From contig NC_133302.1 of assembly GCF_005239225.2 (NCBI RefSeq), positions 15,161,991-15,225,990 of the forward strand: a stretch of DNA of 64,000 nucleotides, written 5' to 3'. Below are positions 35,134 through 47,059 of this stretch, piece after piece. Within the stretch, counting starts at the first letter, position 1. Every line of letters starts with the position of its first letter. A program made the translations under genes and the position numbers. A model generated the notes under the pieces. That model made no database searches. It saw only the letters and a list, made by a program, of their open reading frames with translations, and was not told the DNA's origin. This DNA is from Populus alba. Lineage: Eukaryota; Streptophyta; Magnoliopsida; Malpighiales; Salicaceae.

Positions 35134-35278
35134 CTGAAGTGAGATCAGTATTGGTAAACTACCATAATTAGAATTGATATCCGGACCAAGACTGCATACC
35201 AGTCAAAGGTTTTCTAACTTAGCTTTGAAGTTCAATGGGGAGTATAAGTTGGCAAAAATACAAAGCAATTACATATTA
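35134..35278. other. SHPRH intron, left part
   Basis: Intron sequence between two SHPRH exons, interrupted by the gypsy element at the target TATTA (35274-35278). Confidence 0.6.
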
Positions 35279-35762
35279 TGATAAGCCACCACGTAGATCT
35301 GAGAGAGCAACAAAACCGAACCCCAAGTATAGTAAAGTGCAGTGAAAGGCAAGCACATGACTAGGAGTGAGTCATGCAGGATTAATGACAGCAACTTAAG
35401 GCGTGAAGTCTTCACCACGTCAGACAATTATGAAGCAGTGCTAAGCATCAGTTTTTATTCAGTTTTCATTCAGTATTTATTCTGTTTTAATTTGCAATAA
35501 TTTAAAATAGTGTAACCGTTATAACGGGTCATTATATTTCGGCTGCATATCCGAAATATTGATTAGTTTCCATTCAGCATTTATTCTGTTTTATTGTTGC
35601 AGTAAATATTGTAACCGTTCTAACGGATCCTTATAAGAAGGCTGGAAAGAAAGGATGAAATACAATATTTTTCTATCAAAGTTTATCTTGTGGTACGTTC
35701 TCACCCGAAGAGAACCAGTGTGAATTCTGCTATACAATTAGCTCTTGACTGGGACCATATCA
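35279..35762 (+). repeat. 5' LTR of the gypsy chromovirus
   Basis: It starts TGATAAGCCACC and ends GGGACCATATCA. Two ACCGTT(A/C)TAACGG palindrome-like motifs (about 35515-35526 and 35613-35624) precede the TTATAAG box (about 35631), which may be the promoter. Confidence 0.95.
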
Positions 35763-35784
35763 ATTTGTATCAGAGCTGGTTTAA

Positions 35785-38700
35785 ATGACGACTAACAAAG
35801 AACGAATTGAAATTCTGGAGGCAGGGCTCGGTGGAGTGCAAGAAGGAGTACAGAGAATGGAGATGAGCATGACGGAAAAAATGCATCAGCTAGAAGAAAC
35901 GATTAATAAACTGTCAGAGGCGTTGATATCCAGCAAGGTGTTGTTATCAAACAAGGGAGAATCAAGCCATAGCAACACAAACCGAGAGAGCAATTCTCGT
36001 CCAATGCATGAGGAGAACGAAGGTAACAGACAAGTTTTTTCTTCTAAAATGGCCAAGCTGGAATTTCCACGATTTTCTGGACAAGATCCGACAGAATGGT
36101 TTAATCGGGTGGACCAATTCTTTGAATTTCAAAATACTCCAGACAACCAAAAGATATCACTAGCTTCTTTCCATCTGGAAGGAGAAGCAAATCAGTGGTG
36201 GCAGTGGGCTCGTCGGACATATAGAGAGGAAAGACGAACGATGACATGGGAGGCCTTTGAAGAGGAATTATGGGCGAGATTCGGACCTACTGACGGTGAG
36301 GATTTTGATGAAGCTTTATCACGTATAAAGCAGGTGGGATCCTTACGTGATTATCAGAGTGAGTTTGAGAAGTTGGGGAATAGAGTTCGTGGATGGACCC
36401 AAAAAGCTTTGGTTGGGACGTTTATGGGAGGACTTAAACCGGAAATTGCAGAAGGAATTCGTATGTTCAAGCCATAGTCACTAAAGGAAGCTATTAGCCT
36501 AGCCCGCATAAAGGATGAACAGATGAAAAGACATCGCCAATTCCTACGACCAACTCAAGTCAATCAAACGCCACTGCCGCTACCAACAACAACACGTGCA
36601 GCACCAAATGCACCCTTTCGTAGATTACCATGGGAAGAGATGCAGAAACGTAGAGCCCAAGGACTCTGCTTTAATTGTAATGAGAGATTCACTGCCGGCC
36701 ATAAATGCTAAGGAATTCAACTCTTGCTTCTGGAGGGCCCAACCGATTTTAATGAAATCACGTATGAAGAAGTCACTGAAGAAGCAGACGCAGAAGAGGT
36801 GACAAGGGAAAATGATGAACCTGAGATTACTCTGCATGCTTTAATTGGATGGTCTGCACCTAGAACCATGCGTGTAGATGCCAAAGTGGGGTTCGTCAAT
36901 GCAGTGGTGCTAATTGACAGTGGTTCTACCCATAATTTTATAAGCACTCGCATGGCTGATCGGCTACGGCTTCCAGTAGTTCCAACAGAGACATTTACGG
37001 TTCGGGTGGCTAATGGGGCACGGTTACAGTGTCAAGGAAAATTCGAAAAGGTGCAGGTCCTTCTTCAGGAAATTCCTTTTTCCCTTACCCTTTATTCACT
37101 TCCTCTAGCAGATTTAGACATTGTTCTGGGTGTCCAATGGTTGGAAATTTTGGGGTCTGTCATATGTAATTGGCAAACTCTCACCATGAAATTCTATTGG
37201 AAGAACGTGGCCAGACAGCTACAAGGGTTTTGTGATCAGCCTATTCAAGCCGTGTCCCTGAAGGAGATTTCCAAAGAGTTTCGTCAAGGCCATGCGGTAT
37301 TTGCAATTTGTCCACAGTCCACCATGCAGGACAAAGAAGAGATTCAGTCACCGGGTATGTGTCAAGTCTTAGCTAAATATCCAGAGATCTTCGATGAACC
37401 CACACAGTTACCACCCCAACGTGAGATTGATCACACTATTTCTCTGAAGGAAGGAATTGAGCCAGTCAACGTTCGATATCGTTATGCTTATTTTCAGAAG
37501 GCAGAGATTGAAAAACAAGTTCAGGAAATGCTGAATTCTAGACTCATCAGACCTAGCACCAGCCCCTTCTCCTCTCCGGTGTTGCTGGTTAAAAAAAAAG
37601 ATGGTAGTTGGCGTTTTTGCACCGACTATCGATCTCTTAATGCAGTCACTATCAAAGATCGGTTTCCAATCCCTACAGTGGAAGATATGTTGGATGAACT
37701 GCATGGGGCAGCGTATTTCACCAAGCTAGATTTACGAGTCGACTACCATCAGGTACGAGTGCAACCTTCAGATATTCATAAGACTGCTTTTCGTACACAC
37801 AACGATCATTATGAATATCTTGTTATGCCATTTGGTTTGAGTAACGCACCATCTACATTCCAAGCTATCATGAATGCAATTTTTCAGCCCCATTTACGAA
37901 AATTCATATTGGTATTTTTTGATGACATCTTGATTTATAGCCCTACTTGGGAAATGCATTTACATCATGTCACTCAAACCTTGGACATTTTAAGGCAACA
38001 ACAGTTTTATCTCAAGGCTAGTAAATGTGCTTTCGGTAAGCAAGAGCTGGAATATTTGGGTCATATCATCTCTCATCAAGGGGTGAAGGTCGATAACAAC
38101 AAAATTGAGGCCATGGTGGCGTGGCCACAACCTACTAATGTTTCTGAGCTGCGTGGATTTTTAGGGTTGACAGGTTATTACCGCAAGTTTGTTCGGAATT
38201 ACGGTCTAATTGCTCGGGCTCTTACAAATCTTCTCAAAAAGGGGCAATTTAGCTGGAATGCAGAGGCAGAAGAAGCTTTTCAGACACTTAAGAAGGCCAT
38301 GACAACAACGCCTATCTTAGCCATGCCCAATTCTAATGACACTTTCATAGTGGAAACCGATGCTTCAGGTAATGGAATTGGGGCAGTTTTGCAACAACAA
38401 GGCAAGCCTATTGCTTTTATGAGTCGAGCTCTCGGTGTATCAAAATGTTCATGGTCTACTTATGCAAAGGAAATGCTCGCAGTAGTGGAAGCCATTCGCA
38501 TGTGGCGCCTATACTTGCTAGGACAACATTTCATCATTCAAACCGATCAGCGCAGTCTCAAATATCTTCTGGAACAACGAATCACTACGCCAGAACAACA
38601 GAAATGGGTTGCTAAATTATTGGGGTATGACTATGAGATTCAGTATCGGCCAGGACGTGAAAACTCTGCTGCGGATGCACTTTTTCGTCAATCGGCCAGT

Positions 38701-40134
38701 CCTACACTACATAATTTGTTCGTGCCACAGCTTGCTATATGGGAGGAAATTAAACACGCAGCCACTACAGACGACTATATGGTTGTTGTTCGCAACCTGG
38801 TTCAAACTCAACCTGAAGGACCCTTTACTGCACGCAATGGATTATTCTTTTTTAAGGGCCGAATTGTGGTTCCTTCTGATGTCACTCTACGCAACAAATT
38901 AATTTATGAAGCCCATGATACCAAGATAGGGGGTCATTCGGGCATCTTACGCACCTTTAAAAAGGTGGCCACCCAGTTCTACTGGCCTTCCATGCACAAA
39001 TCAGTTCAGGAGTACGTGAAGAGCTGCGACACATGCCAAAGAACTAAATCGGAAAATTTACCACCTGCAGGTCTACTCCAACCTTTGTCTATTCCATGTC
39101 AGGTATGGGATGATATTACTATCGATTTTATTACCGGTCTGCCACTTTCACAAGGTAAAGATACAATCTTTGTGGTGGTGGATAGACTGAGTAAATATGC
39201 TCACTTTATGGCATTATCTCATCCTTTCACGGTGAAAGTAGTGGCTGACAAATTTGTTGAGGGCGTGGTCAAATTGCATGGCATGCCAAGATCTATCATC
39301 AATGATCGTGACCCCATTTTTATTAGCAGATTTTGGCAAGAATTTTTTTTAATGTCCGGCACAAAGCTGAAAATGAGCTCTGCATACCACCCTCAAACCG
39401 ATGGCCAAACAGAGGTAGTCAATCGATGTCTGGAACAGTATTTGCGCAACTTTGTCCATCAGTGGCCACGTAAATGGCATTCCTTCTTGCCTTGGGCGGA
39501 GCTATGGTACAATACTACTTTTCATGCATCCACGAGTATGACTCCATATCAGGCACTTTATAGGCGTCCACCACCGACTCTTCCAGACTATTTTGCGGGT
39601 TCCACACCAGTTCACGAAGTGGACCAAACACTTTTCCACCGTGATGAGCTTCTGTTGCAGCTCAAACAACACTTGACCACTGCCATCAATCGCATGAAAC
39701 AAACTGCAGATAAAAATCGGAGGGATGTGTCTTTTGCAGAAGGTGATATGGTGTTCCTCCGATTGCAGCCTTATCGTCAAAGCTCAGCATTCAAACGAGC
39801 ACACCAGAAATTAGCCAGCAGGTTTTTTGGTCCTTATCCTATTATCCAACATGTGGGTAAGGTGGCTTATAAACTCCAATTACCAGAGGGTGTCCGTATT
39901 CATCCTGTTTTTCATGTATCATTATTAAAGAAATATGTGGGAGATGCTTCCAACACTCAAACCGATCTTCCACCAGTATCAGATGACAGTGCAATGATTT
40001 TGGAACCTGCAGCTGTGCTTGATCACCGTTGGGTGAAGCAGGGTGGTAAATTCATCACTGAAAGTCTTGTCCAATGGAAGCACTTACCAACAGAGGACGC
40101 TACGTGGGAACCGACTGAGTTTCTGTGTCAATAA
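35785..40134 (+). pseudogene. gypsy gag-pol polyprotein with two stops
   Basis: One continuous frame runs from ATG 35785 to the stop at 40132-40134. It is interrupted only by TAG at 36475-36477 (late gag) and TAA at 36709-36711 (just after the zinc knuckle CFNCNERFTAGHKC). Domains: gag core with EWFNRVDQFFEF; protease LIDSGSTHNF (36910-36939); reverse transcriptase with FFDD (37915-37926); RNase H starting VETDASGNGIG (about 38350); integrase with H-H-C-C (GGHSGILRTF, CDTCQRTK) and catalytic core (TIDFITGLP, NDRDPIF, PQTDGQTEVVN); C-terminal chromodomain (SLVQWKHLPTEDATWEP, about 40062-40112). RNase H ends DALFRQ where DALSRQ is usual. Apart from the stops it looks intact. Confidence 0.95.
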
Positions 40135-40184
40135 TTTCCTAATTTGAACCTTGAGGACAAGGTTCCACTTGCTGGGGGGGGTAT

Positions 40185-40668
40185 TGATAAGCCACCACGT
40201 AGATCTGAGAGAGCAACAAAACCGAACCCCAAGTATAGTAAAGTGCAGTGAAAGGCAAGAACATGACTAGGAGTGAGTCATGCAGGATTAATGACAGCAA
40301 CTTAAGGCGTGAAGTCTTCACCACGTCAGACAATTATGAAGCAGTGCTAAGCATCAGTTTTTATTCAGTTTTCATTCAGTATTTATTCTATTTTAATTTG
40401 CAATAATTTAAAATAGTGTAACCGTTATAACGGGTCATTATATTTCGGCTGCATATCCGAAATATTGATTAGTTTCCATTCAGCATTTATTCTGTTTTAT
40501 TGTTGCAGTAAATATTGTAACCGTTCTAACGGATCCTTATAAGAAGGCTGGAAAGAAAGGATGAAATACAATATTTTTCTATCAAAGTTTATCTTGTGGT
40601 ACGTTCTCACCCGAAGAGAACCAGTGTGAATTCTGCTATACAATTAGCTCTTGACTGGGACCATATCA
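40185..40668 (+). repeat. 3' LTR of the gypsy chromovirus
   Basis: Identical to the 5' LTR except at 40260 (A for C) and 40390 (A for G). Confidence 0.95.
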
Positions 40669-40738
40669 TATTATGATCAAAGAAGTTGAAATAGAATGAT
40701 ATAATTATTCATTGCGCATATTCTAGACAATCACTAAC

Positions 40739-40905
40739 CGTGATGCAATTCTTGATGATCTCGAATTGTTTAGAGTCCCTGAGACAGCCTCTTCAATCTT
40801 TCTTATCAGCTCACTTGTGGAATCCTTGTTCTGTTCTGCATGATTGAGAGCATCCAACCACCAAACTGTATGAAGATTTTCTCTCTCACCAAATGCATTA
40901 CAAAC
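40739..40905 (-). pseudogene. SHPRH: SHPRH-like exon (HTVWWLDALNHAEQ)
   Basis: The frame reads VCNAFGERENLHTVWWLDAL and continues EELIRKIEEA-type helix sequence to RIASR. Acceptor (TTTAAAG) and donor (GTTAGT) flank it. It joins in phase with 34916-35133 across the gypsy element. In SHPRH this segment follows the N-terminal SNF2 lobe. It is open, but no upstream exon of the same copy is recognised. Confidence 0.83.
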
Positions 40906-42042
40906 CTTTAAAAGAATTACAATCTTGCTTAAGACCGAAAGACTGAAAAAAAATAAGAAATGCAGAAAAAATAGAAAATTTCTAGTTATGCCACCCCTTA
41001 GAATATGATAATCAATTCCTATGAAATAAAGGTGCCATCTTTGTTTTAGATTTTTTAAATGAAAACAGTAATGAAGTTGTGGTGATCAACCGTAACAATG
41101 TTATACTCACCTTTGACATAGCACACTAGAACATACTGAAAAGCAGCCATTCTGCTTGCAGACCAATGAAAAGTCTGGTTCAAATGACTAAGTAATACCT
41201 CATTCCCTCAAATAGATGACAGAGGGTTCAACTACCAGAAAATAACAGATTAGGGCCTATTTATGTGTGAGAAAATACTAGCATGCAAGAAAACCTGGTA
41301 GACGATGGCAAACAACATGGGTTTGAGTTAGAATCCTAAACACTGAATCATGAAATACCATCATGAAATGGAATTCCTATTATTCTCTTTGAAGGGGAAT
41401 GGGTTTGAGGTGGGATTCTTTCAGGAATCATAAAAGCAGGCTGTTAAAGATTTGCTTCTCCTATATCAGTGTCTAATTTGTGTAGGAACCAGCTCGAATC
41501 AGAGTAGTGTTTGTGGGCAGAGAATGTGAGAACTGGTAGAAAACAATTACGTATTTACACATAATAAATTTTTTCATGGTGCTGGTGAAAGCTTGTAAAA
41601 AGTTTTTCATGTTCCAATTCAACCTGATCCATGTTTTCTTAGCTGAACTTGAGCCTATGATAGAAGTTACATACTCCACAAAAAAAGGGAACACACAAAA
41701 GCTTTAGTGTATTCTTTTCAGGCATTAGAATGACATCCTTTCTTAATCTATGCTTTTAATAATTTTGCTGTAATTTGTCATTACATGTGATTAGCTATAC
41801 CATAATATACCATAGAAAGAAAAAGGATTGAGAGAAGAATGTAAAATTTGCTAGCAATTGGATAAACATCCCCCCCCCCAATCTAGAGATGTTTCGTGTA
41901 TGTCGAGTTTGCATTACATGTCGTTTGTTTGTTTTTCACAATTTTTTGTTTCATTATTAGTAGCTTAAGTTTTTTGGCAAATGGTGCATAGTTGTTTTTA
42001 ATCTGATTGTCTGCTTGCCCATATAAAATAGAAATGCTCTTC
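40906..42042. other. SHPRH-side spacer (copy I)
   Basis: No gene recognised. About 41720-42040 is a duplicate of 24815-25040 and ends at the LINE insertion. The region 41230-41700 looks intronic and is unassigned. Confidence 0.5.
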
Positions 42043-42176
42043 TTTTTTTTTATAGTAATCGAGAATATTATAAATAATATGCCCCCATTAAGGAGATGAG
42101 GGCTGCCAAGGAAGATTACATGGGAAATTAAAAATACATTAAGAAAACAAGGAATCTAAAGACCTGACTAGTTAGT

Positions 42177-45100
42177 CTAGTTCATGATACATTCAGGATT
42201 CCTATAAAGATCAGAGCCTGTATAGCTGAAATTTTTAACAAAGGACTTCAACCAAAAGGCCAACCGATGAAAGGTGAGGTCAAAAATCACATCCCAGTCT
42301 GGAGTTTTGTTATCAAAGATCATGTGGTTGCGTGCTATCCAAATTGACCAGTATAATCCTTTACAGAGAAGGGTAATTGCCTGACGCTGGAATTTTCCTT
42401 TTATCATGTTGGACCATTCCTGGAGGTTATGATATGGTTCTTTTGGCAGACAACCTACACACCCAAACCAACTAAATAGTCTGCCCCAAAGAGACCATGA
42501 TTTTGGACAAAGATGGAAGAGATGATGTATAGTCTCAATCTCCTTGCAGCAGAAAGGACAAAGAGCTTCCTCATAATTGATGATTCTCCTCTCAGCTAAG
42601 AAACCCTTTATGCAGACACTACCATTGAAAAGAAGCCATATGAACACATCTATTTTTGGAGGCGCAAACCCTTTCCAAAGCAAAGCAGGGGAGTGAAGAT
42701 GTCCTGAAACATTTAAACCGTCAAAGAGATGGCACCCAGAGGAGACTGTGTAATTGTTGGAGCTATGGTGTTTCCAAATCTTGTTGTCTTCACCATCAGA
42801 GAAGACTAGGCCACGCTCCACTTCTGCTATCAAGCTTTCACACATGCAGAGTTCTCGGGATCGAAGGGGTCTTCTCCAAGAAAAATTGATTGAGTTATCT
42901 GTTGGGTTATGAACTTCTGCAACGCTTAAAGATTGCTGCAAGGAGAGGTTGTAGAGCCTAGGGAACATGAACTGGAGAGGGGCTGCATAGCCTATCCAAG
43001 AATCAGACCAAAACCTGATGTTTCTCCCATCACCCACCTTAAACCCAACATTGGATTGGATGGGAGCGGCTATGTTGTGCTTTAAAGAAATTGCAGATAC
43101 CATGCCACTCCAAGTTGGAGATAAAGAACCTGCAAACACAGGAAGGCCATTTGTAAAATGTGGTCGATACTTTCGTAAGATGAGTTCTTGCCAACCTCCT
43201 GCCACTCCTTTGTCAAGGTTCCAAAGCCATTTAAACATCAGAGCTAGATTTTTACTGTGAATAGAACCAAGCCCGAGACCTCCAAGTGGCTTACTCTTAA
43301 TTACCTTATGCCAAGCAACCTTACAAATACCATGTGAATTTGAGGAGCCCTTCCAGAGAAAATAGCAGTTGATTGAGGATATTGCTTTTGCAATGCCCTT
43401 TGGCATAGTAAAGACCGACATATAGTATAGAGGTAGAGAGTTTAAGACAGATTTAATAAGACATATCCTTCCGGCCATGCTCAAAAACTTCCCTTTCCAT
43501 TTGCTTAACTTTGCTCTGATTGTGGACAATACCGGTTTCCAAGTGGAGAGCCTATTTGGGTTAGCACCTAGAGGCAACCCAAGGTATCTGACTGGGAAGG
43601 AGTCACTGCGACAAAAAATTGTGTTAGCCAGACCTGAAGTGTATTCGTTATCCAAATTAATTCCTATAAGTGAGCTTTTATAGAAATTAACTTTCAGTCC
43701 TGAAATGATCTCAAACCAGCGGAGGATCCTCTTGACATGCAGTAGAGAGGTATAATCATTCGGCAGGAAAATCAGAGTGTCATCTGCATATTGCAAATGA
43801 GTTATGTGATGTCCTTGCGAAGTCTGCAAACCTTTAAAGTAACCTGAATCTGATGCCCTGTTGAATAGAACTGTTAGCCCCTGAACTGCTATGTCAAAAA
43901 GGAAAGGAGAGAGGGGGTCCCCTTGCCTGAGACCCCTCTCCATACTGAATTCTCTGCTTGGTGAGCCGTTAATCAGGATGGCCAATTTAGATGTGGACAT
44001 GCATTCAAAGATCAGTTTCCTCTAGTGAGATCCAAAACCCATATAACCCACCCATGTTAGAATCGATATGCTCCCATAAAATCGAGTCGAAGGCTTTATG
44101 AAAATCTACCTTTAGCAAAAACTCGTGGTCCTTTTTGCTACGAATACTATGGACAACCTCGTTTGCTATCATGAACCCATCTAGAATCTGACGCCCGGCA
44201 ATGAAAGCAGACTGGTTTACACTTATCACATCTGGTAGAATGCTTCGAAGCCTAGTGGACAAGAGCTTTGCCATTATTTTATATAACCCATGAATCAAAC
44301 TAATCGGTCGAAATTGGGAGAATGTGCTCGGCCTCTTGGTCTTTGGAATCAAAGTCATGAAGGACGAGCCGATTCCCTTTGGTAATTTACCTGTTCTGAA
44401 AAATTCTGTGACCATCACAAAGATGTCGGGGCTGATAAGATTCCATTCCTTTTTATAGAAGGAGAAGGTGAACTCGTCAGGACCGGGGACTTTTGAACCA
44501 TCACAATCCCATACAGCTTGCTTCACTTCCTCCAATGAAGGTAGTCTTTCTAACCAAACTGATCTTTCTTCTGAAATTTTAGAGAACACTGAGTCTCCCA
44601 TTTCAATTCTTCTACATTGTGGCTTGGCAAACAGAGTTGAGAAGAAGTTGACAACACCCTCTTTGATGTCATTTGGAGAGTCTAAAAATCTATCATTCTG
44701 CTCAATCTTGCTAATGTGGTTCCGACCATTCCTCAAACTTGCCGAAAGATGGAAGAACCGAGTGTTTTTATCCCCTATTTTGCACCAGTTTTGGCGGGAT
44801 TTCTGCCTCCAAATGCCCTCGGCGTTCCTACTAACCTCCCAAAGCTTAGAGTTCAGATTCTTGAGCTTTGTTTTTTCAGTCTCAGACAAGAGGCGTACCT
44901 CGCTTAAGTCTTCGATGGTTGTGATGGAGTTCTGAATGTCTGCAAGTTTTGAATTTTGATTACTGAAGGTGGATTTGTTCCATTGTCTCAATCTTTTCCC
45001 CAAAGTTCCTAGTTTCTTTACCAATCTAGTCACCGGGAAATTCCTTGCAGCTATCAAACCAAAAGATCTCAAAATCAGCTGAGAATGTAGGGTGTGACAA

Positions 45101-45836
45101 CCAACTATTTATGAAGCGGAAAGGCTTCCATCCCCAATCTACCTTTGGTGCCTGAAGAAGCAATTGACAGTGATCAGACATCCCCCTAGGATAACGGTAG
45201 AGTGATAAGAATGGAAACTGGAGGTGGAACTCTAGAGATGCGAAAGCCCTGTCAATATAGCTCATAGAACCCCCCCTAAACCAAGTGAAATGGTTGCCCT
45301 GCAGTTTGAATTCAATCAGAGCACAATCGGATAGGAAATTACGGAGAGCAGCTGACCCTGAATGATTAATGTAGCCGCTACTTCTCTCATTAGCTTGAAG
45401 AGTTTCATTGAAATCACCTATCACCACCATTGGTAATTCAAAGGCAAACTTCAGAGTAGTGATGTCTTCCCACAGCTTAGCACGATCTTGCACAGAAGAT
45501 GCAGCATATACACCAACTACCATGCAGTTAAAGGAAGAATGAACATGTTTACCGCATAGGCTGATCCATTGTCCCCCAAATTCTATGGAATTAACCTCAA
45601 AGATAGAACTATCCCACATCACAATTATCCCTCCTGATTTGCCTACAGACTCTAGCAAAGCCCATTTAACAGTTACCACATTCCATAAATTCCTGATGTA
45701 AGAATCGCAACAATTATCTTTTTTTTGTTTCTAATAGAAAGCATATATCAACATTACTGTTGAGCAACCTATTCCGGATGGAATGTCGTTTGTTCAACAT
45801 ACCCAACCCACAACTATTCCAAGCAAAAACATTCAT
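42177..45836 (-). pseudogene. LINE ORF2: endonuclease, reverse transcriptase, zinc-binding tail
   Basis: The start MNVFAWNSCGLG at 45836 opens an APE-type endonuclease (GDFNETLQ, YIDRAF, SDHCQLL). Then come reverse transcriptase blocks LIPKTKRPSTFSQFRPISLI, KVDFHKAFDSILW, RGLRQGDPLSPFLF and YADD (43779-43790), and a zf-RVT tail (CPFCCKEIETIHHLFHLC). Frameshifts lie in an A-run at about 45717-45727, near 45050-45070 and near 44010-44030. The order and motifs are those of plant L1 elements. Without the frameshifts the frame would be about 1,220 residues. Confidence 0.9.
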
Positions 45837-45883
45837 AGGTAGATCAAAACCAGGACAGAACAAAACTTAGCAAGTTAAGAAAC

Positions 45884-46721
45884 TTACAACTGATTGACTG
45901 ATTTCCACTCGTCTACTTCTCTGTTAATGTTCCCCCGAACTCCCTCTTCATACCCTATAAGATCTTGGAATGTTCCCAAGCCCAGAGCCGCTGCATCATG
46001 TAACATTTCCTGGGTTTCCTTTTCTATATCAAAACCATCAGCTTGATTATTCTCACAGGCTATCTGGAACCGGACATTGCCTTGCTTAATTCCCGAATTG
46101 AGGGAATCAGAAGAGACACATTTCTCAGTAGTGTTAGCTACACTACCACTAGCTTGCAACAATTTTATTTTCCTGGATTTGCTTCTAGCATTCCTGTTGT
46201 TTTCGTTGATCGCTTCTGAGGAGGCCTCTTGGCTGCACTGAGAGTTCAAAAGGGTTGGTAGATGAGCCTGTGTATCACTGGTCTCTGTATCCATGGATGC
46301 ATAATTAGAGGTAATATCTTCATGTTTATCAGTAGATGACTTAATAGCAGGGGGTGAGCCGTTTTCTTTTTGAGATGTGTTTCTGAATGAGTCAGGAACA
46401 ATATCTGATATGTCATTAAGAGCCAAAGCATGTCTGTCTTTCTTCCCCTTCTTCCCTTTTCTGTATGTATATTTAGGGCCAAGTCTTTTGGTTCGTCTAA
46501 GCTTTTTCCTTTTTTTTTCCTGTAGCTCCATTTCCACTACTTCTTGGGGCTCTGCCAGGTCACGTATGAAATCAGAGAATGAGTTACATGAGTTTATTGC
46601 CTTGTTGATTAGCCTTGTTCCTTTCACCTGGCCTGTGATTCCGTTTTTTACAAGGCCCACTCTTGTAACTGAATGTGCTGAAACATCTGTGATGCTATCA
46701 CTGTCGGTTGCCCCTTCATCA
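45884..46721 (-). pseudogene. LINE ORF1 C-terminal fragment
   Basis: This is a Lys/Arg-rich frame (KKRKKLRRTKR, YRKGKKGKKD) ending 47 nt before ORF2, the usual place of ORF1. The CCHC knuckle region of ORF1 is not present, so the element is truncated 5'. The open frame continues to 46768 in host sequence, adding about 15 residues that do not belong to the LINE. Confidence 0.65.
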
Positions 46722-46960
46722 TAGGAGGTGGTCGTCAGATTTAGCCCCAAAAAAGAGATTTGAACCACCTAGTAATAAAATCATACAAAAACAACTCGCA
46801 TGGAAAGTATCTAATGGGGAATGTGTGGTACCATTTAGAGCAGTTACTTATTCGAGCAAGGGGAGGGGAGAGGGTGCAGCTCTTCGAAGTGGCCTATCAA
46901 ATCTTCTCTAAAAGAATTGGCATTGCGTGTGTCCTTGAGTTGTTACTGGAATAGTTTATT
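46722..46960. repeat. conserved spacer module, unit C
   Basis: Same module as 26590-26790, with CAGATTTAGCCCCAAAAAAG and CTTCGAAGTGGCCTATC. An extra segment at 46755-46875 (ACCTAGTAATAAAATC) is shared with 59700-59730 and absent from unit B. Confidence 0.7.
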
Positions 46961-47059
46961 CGTTCTACAACGGGTTAATATTAATTTTTTAAAAAAAATA
47001 TTTTAAGTTTTTTAAAATTTGACAGTATTACTAGACTTAAACGACTTGGGTCTGGTGGA

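Larger units (their letters stand above)
35279..40668 (+). mobile_element. complete young Ty3/gypsy chromovirus
   Basis: Two 484-bp LTRs (35279-35762, 40185-40668) are flanked by the 5-bp duplication TATTA (35274-35278, 40669-40673). The primer-binding site resembles initiator tRNA-Met (GTATCAGAGCTGG, about 35767-35780) and a GGGGGGGG purine tract lies just before the 3' LTR. The LTRs differ at only two positions (35354/40260 and 35484/40390). Order is gag, protease, reverse transcriptase, RNase H, integrase, chromodomain. Domain style suggests the Reina group (inference). It sits in an SHPRH intron, antisense to that gene. Confidence 0.97.
42043..46721 (-). mobile_element. L1-like LINE, nearly full ORF2, inactive
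   Basis: This is a minus-strand LINE with its 3' end at the poly-T run 42042-42051. ORF2 holds endonuclease, reverse transcriptase and zinc-finger tail; a partial ORF1 lies 5' of it. The left junction falls in GAAATGCTCTTCT, which continues as GAAATGCTCTTGT in the paralog at 25039, and the right junction is next to GGAGGTGGTCGTCAG. No target-site duplication is visible. Compared with the paralog (about 25050-26620), some 1.57 kb of host sequence is missing at the insertion. Three single-base frameshifts disrupt ORF2. Confidence 0.9.

Noticed and set aside
38609..38902. Overlapping 97-codon frame in the gypsy pol
   Set aside because: It lies in a shifted frame of RNase H/integrase coding sequence with no family match.
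45884..46768. A 294-codon host gene beginning in the spacer
   Set aside because: The first residues come from the duplicon spacer through a GTG codon. The rest is the LINE ORF1 tail directly before ORF2.
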